Origin: Reyranellaceae bacterium
Lineage (GTDB): Bacteria > Pseudomonadota > Alphaproteobacteria > Reyranellales > Reyranellaceae
NCBI GenBank assembly: GCA_022844045.1
Contig: JALHMM010000010.1
Span: 1 to 64,000 of the forward strand
Direction: 5' to 3'
Length of the DNA: 64,000 nt
Position 1 is the stretch's first letter. Each line of letters begins with the position of its first letter. A model generated the notes under the pieces. It had not been told where the DNA came from and ran no database searches. It worked only from the letters and a program-made list of their open reading frames with translations. Shown here piece by piece: positions 56,898-64,000 of this stretch. Both the position numbers and the translations under genes were made by a program.

Positions 56898-58295
56898 CTA
56901 CGCTGGCGGCGCGGCGCAGATTCCTTCCTTCTCCAGCCAGGCCGCGACGCGTAGCGCCGCCTGCTCGTTGAACGGCCGCGCGATCACCTGCACGCCGATC
57001 GGCAGTCCCTCGGGTCGCTGGATCGGCACCGCCACCACGGGCAGGCCGATGAAGGAGATCGGCTGGGTGAAGATGCCGAGATTGGCGCGCACCGGCATCT
57101 CGACCCCGGCGATGCTCATCATCTTCTGCCCGAGCGCCGGCGCGGTGGTCGGCGTCGCCGGCGCCAGGATCACGTCGACCTCGTCGAACAGCTTCAGAGT
57201 CTGCGCGCGGAAGACACGACGCAAGCGCTGCGCCTTGATGTACCAGGCGGCCGGCGTCAACGCCCCGGCCATGAGTCGCTCGCGCGTATCGGGGTCGAAA
57301 TCCTGCGGGCGCTGGCGCAGGCGGTCGAGATGCAAGGTGCCGCCTTCCGACGCGGTGATGACATAGGCCGAGCCGCGCGCGGCGGCGGCGTTGGCGATCA
57401 CCACCTTGCGCGTGACGCCCAGCGCCTTGGCCACCGTGGCCACCGCCTCGGTGGCCACCGGCTCGAGCTGGCGCTCGAAATAGTCCCCGGCCACGGCGAT
57501 GCGCAGGCCGCCAAGGCCTTCGTCGAGCAGCGGCATGGTCGCGATCGGCGGCCGCTTGGTGCACACCGGGTCGTCCTCGTCCGGCCCTTGCATGGCGTCG
57601 AACGACAGCGCGAGGTCGGCGGTCGAACGGGCCAACGGGCCGAGATGGTCGAGGCTGTCGACGAAGGGAAAGCTGCGCGCGCGGCTCAAGCGACCGTAGG
57701 TCGGCTTGAGGCCGAAGAGCCCGCAGAGCGAGGACGGCACGCGGATCGAGCCGTTGGTGTCGGAGCCCAGCGTGATCGGCACTAGCCCGGCGGCGGCGGC
57801 GGCACCTGAGCCACCTGACGAGCCGCCGGTCATGCGCGATGGGTCGCGCGGGTTGCGTGACGGGCCGTAGTGGCTGTTTTCGCCGGTGAAGTCGTAGGCA
57901 TACTCGCCCATGTTGAGCCCACCCAGCAGAACGGCGCCGGCTTCTTCCATGCGCTCGATCAGGGTCGCGTCGCGCGACGCGGGCGTCAGGTCGGCGTTGA
58001 TCTTCGCGCCGGCCAGTGTCGACAAACCGGCGATGTCGAACAGGTTCTTCACCGCGAAGGGCGCGCCGGCCAGCGGACCGGGATCGCCGCCTGCCGCGAT
58101 GGTGGCGTCGATCGCGGCGGCCTTCTTGCGCGCGCGCTCCGCCGTCACCGTCGTGAAGGCGTTGAAGACGCCATCGCGGACGGCGATGCGCGCCAGCGCC
58201 GCTTCGGTCACGGCCAAGGCGGTGACGCGCTTCGCCCGCACCGCCCGCGCGATGTCGGATGCCGTCGCCTGCGCCGACGTCGGATCGACGCTCAT
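56898..58295 (-). CDS. atzE: AtzE-like amidase (1-carboxybiuret/ureide hydrolase family)
   Basis: The 465-residue amidase-signature enzyme has K83 (FAVKNLFD), cis-Ser S159 in MTGGSSGGSG and nucleophile S183 in GSDTNGSIRVPSS, the full catalytic triad. Neighbours on both sides (AtzG-like, AtzH-like) place it in the AtzE branch, which hydrolyses 1-carboxybiuret or related ureides. Its ATG overlaps the atzG-like stop. With the ABC importer upstream it likely degrades an imported amide or ureide as nitrogen source. Confidence 0.9.
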   Translation of the reverse strand: MSVDPTSAQATASDIARAVRAKRVTALAVTEAALARIAVRDGVFNAFTTVTAERARKKAAAIDATIAAGGDPGPLAGAPFAVKNLFDIAGLSTLAGAKINADLTPASRDATLIERMEEAGAVLLGGLNMGEYAYDFTGENSHYGPSRNPRDPSRMTGGSSGGSGAAAAAGLVPITLGSDTNGSIRVPSSLCGLFGLKPTYGRLSRARSFPFVDSLDHLGPLARSTADLALSFDAMQGPDEDDPVCTKRPPIATMPLLDEGLGGLRIAVAGDYFERQLEPVATEAVATVAKALGVTRKVVIANAAAARGSAYVITASEGGTLHLDRLRQRPQDFDPDTRERLMAGALTPAAWYIKAQRLRRVFRAQTLKLFDEVDVILAPATPTTAPALGQKMMSIAGVEMPVRANLGIFTQPISFIGLPVVAVPIQRPEGLPIGVQVIARPFNEQAALRVAAWLEKEGICAAPPA

Positions 58296-58477
58296 GGCTC
58301 GAACACCGGCGCGTTCTCGGTGGCGTCCGGCAGCGGCGGCGCCAAGGCCAGGCCGGCGATGGTGCGGGCCACGTTGACGTTGGCGATCACCTTGTCGCGC
58401 GAGGTCGGATCGATCGGCAGGCCGATGACCTTGGCCATGGCGTCGACATACGCGCCGGTATCGTCCTCAGGCTGCAT
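58292..58477 (-). CDS. atzG: AtzG-like small subunit (DUF4089)
   Basis: A 61-residue protein with the pattern DDTGAYVDAMAKVIGLPIDPTSRDKVIANVNVARTIAGL, matching the small helical AtzG family that forms a complex with AtzE, as GatC does with GatA. It overlaps the amidase start by 4 nt, the usual order. It starts just 19 bp after a type B repeat that ends the ABC ATPase gene. Confidence 0.85.
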   Translation of the reverse strand: MQPEDDTGAYVDAMAKVIGLPIDPTSRDKVIANVNVARTIAGLALAPPLPDATENAPVFEP

Positions 58478-58497
58478 GATGTGCTTGTCCTTTTCCG

Positions 58498-59588
<1,091 letters not shown>

Positions 59589-59592
<4 letters not shown>

Positions 59593-60557
59593 AGTGGGTT
59601 CCGGCAGGCGACGATGTGCGCCTCGGCGATCGCGGTGCGTGGCAAAGGCTCGGCGCAGGCATCGAGGCGCCGCTCGCAACGTTCGCTGTAGCGGCAGGTC
59701 GGCAGGTCGGTGCGGCGCAGGTCGGGCAGCGAGCCCGGGATCGACGCCAGGGACGCGAGCGCGCCGGTTTCGCTGGGCGTGGCCGCCAGCAGACGCGCCG
59801 AGTAGGGGTGGCGCGCGGCGCTGAACAGCGTGGCGCTGGGCGCGCTTTCGACGATGTGGCCGGCATGCATGACGATGATGCGGTCGCAATACTCGGCTGC
59901 GAGCGTCAGGTCGTGGGTGATGAACAGCGTCGCGGTGCCGGTCTCGCGCGCCAGCTCGGCGATCAGGTCCATGATCACCGCCTGCGTCGTGACGTCGAGC
60001 CCGGTGGTCGGCTCGTCGGCGATCAGCAGGCTGGGCCGGCAGGCGATGGCGATGGCGATCATCACGCGCTGGCACATGCCGCCCGACAGCTCGAAGGGAT
60101 AGGCCTTGGCGCGGCGTTCCGGGTCGGGAATACGGACCTTCTTCAGCATCTCGATCGCCAGCGCTGGCGCCTTGGCGCGCGTGGCGCCACCGTGGCGGAT
60201 CAGCACGTCGGCGATCTGGTCGCCGACGCGGCGGATCGGGTTGAGCGCGGTGCGCGGGTTCTGGAAGATCATCGACAGCTCGCGACCGCGCAGCTCGGCC
60301 AGCTCACGCTCGGGCAGGGCCAGCAGGTCGGCGCCGCCGAACATCGCCGTGCCTGAGGTGACGCGGCCGGCGGCGTCGAGGATGCCCATGGCGGCGAAGG
60401 CGGTGACCGACTTGCCTGAGCCGCTTTCGCCGACCAGCGCCACCGTCTCGCCCTTGGCGATGCCGAAGCCGACCTGGTCGAGCACCTTGACCACGCCGGA
60501 GCGCGTGCGGAACTCGACGCAGAGGTTCTCGACGGCGAGCGCGGGCACGGCGCTCAT
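59589..60557 (-). CDS. Opp/Dpp-type ABC ATPase (OppD position)
   Basis: The 322-residue ATPase has Walker [27 protein letters not shown], signature [16 protein letters not shown] and Walker [17 protein letters not shown], with the oligopeptide_HPY C-terminal extension ([14 protein letters not shown]). The signature has Cys in place of the usual Lys or Arg. Its ATG overlaps the permease stop, and its end overlaps the next ATPase gene. Confidence 0.93.
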
Positions 60558-61399
60558 GTGCGCTTCCTGGGATCGATGATGTCGCGCAGCCCGTCGCCCA
60601 GCAGGTTGAAGCAGAATACCGCCAGCATCAGCGTCGCGCCGGGGAACAGCGCGATCCACCATTCGCCGGACTGGATGAAGTTGGCGCCCTCGGCGACCAT
60701 GATGCCCCATTCGGGCGCCGGCGGGCGCACGCCCAGGCCGATGAACGACAGGCCGGCCGCGTTGAGGATGGCGTAGCCCATGGTCAACGACATCTGCACC
60801 ATCATGATCGGCATGATGTTGGGCAGGATATGGCCGAACAGCACGCGCGCCTCGCCGTTGCCCGACAGCCGCGCCGCTTCGACGAAGCCGACATCGCGGC
60901 GGATATTGGCCTCGGCGCGCGCGACGCGGACGTAGAGCGGGAAGTTGATGATCGCGGTGGCGATGACGATGTTGGTGACTGTGTTGCCCAGGGCGGCGAC
61001 GATGCCCATGGCGAGCACGAAAAGCGGGAACGCCATGATGGTGTCGGCGAGGCGGCCGATGATTCTGTCGGACCATCCCCCGAAGTATCCAGCAGCGACG
61101 CCGGAGACGGCGCCGAGCAGGAAGGCGAGGATCACCGAGGCGAAGGCGATGGTGAGGTCGATCCGTGTCGCCACCAGAACACGGCTGAAGATGTCGCGGC
61201 CGAGCTGGTCGGTGCCGAACCAGTGCGCCGCCGAAGGCGGCTTCAAGGCGAGACTGGTGTTGGTCGCCAGCGGATCGTAGGGCGCGATCAGCGGACCGAG
61301 GATCGCGGCGAGCAGGAACATCGCGAACAGGCCGAAGGCGAACGCCGTGACCGGATTCTCCGATAGCACGTAGCGGGCGTGGCGCAGGAGGGGGAGCAT
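60554..61399 (-). CDS. Opp/Dpp-type ABC permease (OppC position)
   Basis: The 281-residue permease has six transmembrane helices and the typical start ENPVTAFAFGLFAMFLLAAILGPLIAPYDP followed by HWFGTDQLGRDIFSRVLVATRI, and the EAA loop FVEAARLSGNGEARVLFGHILPN. I use the ATG at LPLLRHARY; the frame is open through a type A repeat upstream, which also supplies the purine-rich GGGGGAAGAG near the start. Function: import of a peptide-like or amide solute. Confidence 0.92.
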   Translation of the reverse strand: MLPLLRHARYVLSENPVTAFAFGLFAMFLLAAILGPLIAPYDPLATNTSLALKPPSAAHWFGTDQLGRDIFSRVLVATRIDLTIAFASVILAFLLGAVSGVAAGYFGGWSDRIIGRLADTIMAFPLFVLAMGIVAALGNTVTNIVIATAIINFPLYVRVARAEANIRRDVGFVEAARLSGNGEARVLFGHILPNIMPIMMVQMSLTMGYAILNAAGLSFIGLGVRPPAPEWGIMVAEGANFIQSGEWWIALFPGATLMLAVFCFNLLGDGLRDIIDPRKRT

Positions 61400-61408
61400 C
61401 AGCGCTTC

Positions 61409-61540
61409 TCTTCCCCCGGAGGGGGAAGGTGGCAGCGCGAAGCGCTGACGGAAGGGGGATGCCGCAACGACTCGGGAGTCCGTCTTCGACATCCCCCTTC
61501 CGCCCTTCGGGCACCTTCCCCCTCCGGGGGAAGGGACAAG
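61409..61540. repeat. Type A palindromic repeat, copy 8
   Basis: Complete copy (CTTCCCCCGGAGGGGGAAGG, GCGCGAAGCGCTGACGGAAG, CATCCCCCTTCCGCCCTTCG, CTCCGGGGGAAGGGAC) inserted in the operon between the two permease genes. It must be read through to express the distal genes, so it is not a full terminator here. Confidence 0.85.
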
Positions 61541-61553
61541 GAGACTGCCTCCC

Positions 61554-62567
61554 TCACGTGTCGAGCCTCACGCGTGGGTCGACCAGGCCGTAAACGATGT
61601 CGATGATCAGGTTCAGCGTGATGTAGAGTACCGCCATGGTCAGCACGAAGCCCTGCACCGGCGCGTAGTCCGAGGTGATCAGCGCGTTGACGGCGTAGAG
61701 CCCGATGCCCGGCCAGGCGAACACCGTCTCGACCAGCACGTTGGCGCCGAGCAGGAAGGAGAACACCATGCCCAAGGTGGTGATCACCGGCAGCACGGCG
61801 TTGCGGAAGGCGTAGGTGAACACGACGGTGCGCGGCGCCAGGCCACTGGCGCGCGCGGTGCGGATGAAGTCGCTGCCCAGCACCGAGAGCATCGAGCCAC
61901 GGGTCATGCGCGCCAGCGGCGCCAGCGAGAAGATCGCCATCGCGGACGCCGGCAATGCGAGCTGCCGCAGGCTGCCCCAGAACGCCTCGCCATTGCCGGT
62001 GAGCGCGCTGTCGATCAGGTAGAAGCCGGTGATGTGGGTGGGCGGCGAGACGAAGATGTCGAGCCGGCCGGTGGGCGCCGGCGCGATCTGCAGCAGGTAA
62101 TAGAAGACATAGGCGAAGAGCAGGCCGGTGAAGAATACCGGCAGCGAGACGCCGGCCGTGGTGACGACGCGGCAGAGATGGTCGATCCACGATCCTTGCT
62201 TCACCGCCGCCAGCACGCCCAGCGGGATGGCGATGCCAGCGGAGACGATGAGCGCCACGAGGGTCAGCTCGGCCGAGGCGGGCAGCCGGTTGGCGATCTC
62301 GGTGACGACCGGCTGGCCGGTCGACAGCGAGGTGCCGAGATTGCCGCTCAGCAGGTCGCCGACATAGACGATGAACTGCTCGGGCAGCGACTTGTCGAGG
62401 CCGAGCTTGGTGCGGATCTCGGCGATCGCCTGCGGTGTCGCGGCCAGCCCGGCGAAATACGCCGCCGGGTCGCCCGGCAGCAGGCGTGTGAGCATGAAGG
62501 TGACGATCACCACGCCGATGACGCTCGGCACGGCCGTCGCCAGCCGCGACAGGATCTGGCCGAGCAT
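61554..62567 (-). CDS. Opp/Dpp-type ABC permease (OppB position)
   Basis: The 337-residue permease has six transmembrane helices and the OppB-type pattern LATAVPSVIGVVIVTFMLTRLLPGDPAAYF, LSTGQPVVTEIANRLPASAELTLVALIVS and the EAA loop FIRTARASGLAPRTVVFTYAFRNAVLP. The GAGG ribosome site overlaps the stop region of the receptor gene upstream. Confidence 0.94.
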   Translation of the reverse strand: MLGQILSRLATAVPSVIGVVIVTFMLTRLLPGDPAAYFAGLAATPQAIAEIRTKLGLDKSLPEQFIVYVGDLLSGNLGTSLSTGQPVVTEIANRLPASAELTLVALIVSAGIAIPLGVLAAVKQGSWIDHLCRVVTTAGVSLPVFFTGLLFAYVFYYLLQIAPAPTGRLDIFVSPPTHITGFYLIDSALTGNGEAFWGSLRQLALPASAMAIFSLAPLARMTRGSMLSVLGSDFIRTARASGLAPRTVVFTYAFRNAVLPVITTLGMVFSFLLGANVLVETVFAWPGIGLYAVNALITSDYAPVQGFVLTMAVLYITLNLIIDIVYGLVDPRVRLDT

Positions 62568-62579
62568 CTTGCCGGATCC

Positions 62580-64000
62580 TCAGCCCTTGACGAGCTGGCG
62601 GTAGTCGAGCTGGCGGTGGAACCAGTAGCGGTAGCCGGTGACGTTCTTCTGCATCGCCACGTTGAGCAACGGCTGGAACAGCGGAATGCGCGGCACTTCC
62701 TCGAAGGCGGTGTCGACGAAGCCCTTCACCGCCGCCTCGTATTCCGGCCCCGTCGAGAAGCGCGCCTTGTCGATCAGCGCGTCCATGGCGGGGTTCTGGT
62801 AGCTCATCGTGTTGAAGACGGCGTTCTGGCCGTGATAGCACCAGAAGAAGAAATACTCGGCGTAGTTCAGCCAGCCGCCGAAGGTGTTGGTGATCATCGG
62901 CATGTTCTTCTTCAGGAGCTCGGCGCGCCAGTTGGCGCCGGGGATCTTGTTGATCGTCGCCTTGATGCCGATCTGGCCGAGGCTTTCCTGCAGCAGGATG
63001 GTGAGCGGCTCGTTGATGCCGGCGAGCCCGAGATCGAAGCTCAGCGTGGTCTCGAAGCCGTTGGCGTAGCCCGCTTCGGCCAGCAGCGCCTTGGCCTTGG
63101 CCAAGTCGGTGGTGTAGCCGTGCTTCTGCGGCCAGCCCGTGCCTTTGGCCTTGTTGTCGGCGCCGCCGTAGAGCGGGATCGACTGGCCGAACATCACGGC
63201 GTCCTGGATCTTCTGGTAGGGGATGGCGTAGGCCACCGCCTGCCGCACCTTCACGTTGTCGAACGGCTTCTGCTTCACGTTCATGCCGATGTACTGCATG
63301 GCGTTCTCGACCGGCGTGCCGACAATGGTCAGCTTGGGCGAGGCCTTCAGCTCGGAGAAATCCTTCGAACCGAGATCGAAGGAGATGTCGGCGTCGCCAC
63401 GCTCCAGCAGCGCGCGGCGGTTGCCGGCGGAGGGGATGATGCGCAGGATCACGCGGCGGATCTTGGGCAGCGGTCCGTTCTTCCACTCGTCGTTGCGCGC
63501 GTAGACGACCTCCTGGCCGGGCTGCCAGCGCTCGATCTTGTAGGCGCCGCCGCCGGCGAGGTTGTTCTTGGTCCACTCCATCGCCCAGGGATCGGTCGCC
63601 GTCGCGTTCTTTTTGGCGAGCTCCGAGTGCATGACCACCGGCACCGGCACCGCCATGTCGGGCATGGTGAGCTTGTCGGCGCGCACGAAGTCGACGCGGA
63701 AGGTATGGTCATCGACGGCGACGAATTGCTCCGGCTTCTCCAGCGAGCCCGCCCGCATCTGGAAGGTCGGGAAGCCGCCCACCGTGACGGCGCGATCGAA
63801 CGACCACTTGACGTCCTTGGCGGTGATCGGCGTGCCGTCGTGGAACTTCGCATCCTTGCGCAGCTTGAACGTCGCCGAGGTCGGCGTGACGTTCCAGTCG
63901 GTCGCCAGCTCGGGCTCGAGCTTGGAATAGTCGTAGTGGTCCTGGCCGGTGGCGTCCTTCTTCACGCCGTAGGTCATCAGCCGGTCATGCGTATTCCACG
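62580..64000 (-). CDS. Substrate-binding protein of the Opp-type importer (5' end outside the window)
   Basis: At least 473 residues of a family 5 solute-binding protein are visible, entering the window in frame at NTHDRLMTYG, the usual segment 30 or so residues after the mature start, and continuing with FKLRKDAKFHDGTPITAKDVKWSFDRAV, GGGAYKIERWQPGQEVVYARNDEW and VKVRQAVAYAIPYQKI. Signal peptide and start lie beyond 64000. It is the first visible gene of the importer operon and probably binds the amide or ureide degraded by the atzGE products. Confidence 0.92.
   Translation of the reverse strand, partial: WNTHDRLMTYGVKKDATGQDHYDYSKLEPELATDWNVTPTSATFKLRKDAKFHDGTPITAKDVKWSFDRAVTVGGFPTFQMRAGSLEKPEQFVAVDDHTFRVDFVRADKLTMPDMAVPVPVVMHSELAKKNATATDPWAMEWTKNNLAGGGAYKIERWQPGQEVVYARNDEWKNGPLPKIRRVILRIIPSAGNRRALLERGDADISFDLGSKDFSELKASPKLTIVGTPVENAMQYIGMNVKQKPFDNVKVRQAVAYAIPYQKIQDAVMFGQSIPLYGGADNKAKGTGWPQKHGYTTDLAKAKALLAEAGYANGFETTLSFDLGLAGINEPLTILLQESLGQIGIKATINKIPGANWRAELLKKNMPMITNTFGGWLNYAEYFFFWCYHGQNAVFNTMSYQNPAMDALIDKARFSTGPEYEAAVKGFVDTAFEEVPRIPLFQPLLNVAMQKNVTGYRYWFHRQLDYRQLVKG

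Overview
The window reads as chromosomal DNA of a GC-rich, metabolically versatile alphaproteobacterium. The evidence is strong GC bias at third codon positions, many Bug-type and TRAP solute receptors, CaiB/crotonase enzymes, an assimilatory nitrate cluster with NasS-NasT control, and dense interspersed palindromic repeats of the CTTCCCCC...GGGGGAAGG kind common in Hyphomicrobiales/Rhodospirillales. The genus cannot be named from the sequence alone. About 60 genes are supported. No rRNA, tRNA or CRISPR array was seen.

Layout. 0.4-2.4 kb: soxXYZA, a periplasmic thiosulfate-oxidation set without soxB or soxCD in view. 2.7-14 kb: catabolic genes (amidohydrolase, 2-hydroxyacid dehydrogenase, NSS-type symporter, NicC-like monooxygenase, HpcH/HpaI aldolase, enolase-superfamily protein) and a single-chain biotin-dependent acyl-CoA carboxylase. 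14.1-15.9 kb: an A/T-richer three-gene cassette led by a TIGR04255 protein. 16.2-28.8 kb: two tandem Bug receptors, a terminase-small-subunit-like gene carrying in-frame repeats, a CocE hydrolase, TRAP QM and P genes, an SDR, a CoA-transferase and an enoyl-CoA hydratase. 28.9-32.7 kb: a thioredoxin-reductase-like flavoprotein, a UGSC selenoprotein whose in-frame TGA would end ordinary gene calls, and two unrecognised paralogous proteins. 32.8-38.5 kb: aminotransferase, a 300-bp tandem duplication, an exported FMN oxidase with a CxxCH motif, and two toxin-antitoxin pairs. 38.6-45 kb: solute receptor, SDR, MsrQ, crotonase, lipoprotein and VOC protein. 45-55.5 kb: nitrate assimilation and siroheme synthesis. 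55.5-64 kb: an Opp-type ABC importer followed by atzG-atzE-atzH-like genes and a 2-hydroxyacid dehydrogenase.

The two strongest discoveries are these. (1) A selenoprotein gene at 30042-30566 with Sec94 in a UGSC motif and a SECIS-like hairpin just downstream. It lies beside a TrxR-like reductase and two co-directional paralogues, an arrangement reminiscent of trxB with selenoprotein B in glycine reductase loci. (2) A complete regulatory design for nitrate assimilation. Both the nasS-nrtABD-nas operon and the divergent cysG gene have a sigma-54-like promoter followed at once by tandem hexaloop hairpins with A at loop position 1 and G at position 4. That is the recognition pattern of ANTAR antiterminators, and nasT, which encodes an ANTAR protein, lies between the two leaders.

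The window is also a good record of repeat activity. At least four palindromic repeat types (called A-D here) sit between genes and, in two places, inside or at the end of coding frames. One copy of repeat A is interrupted by a 140-bp MITE-like element with 17-bp terminal inverted repeats and a perfect 9-bp target duplication.
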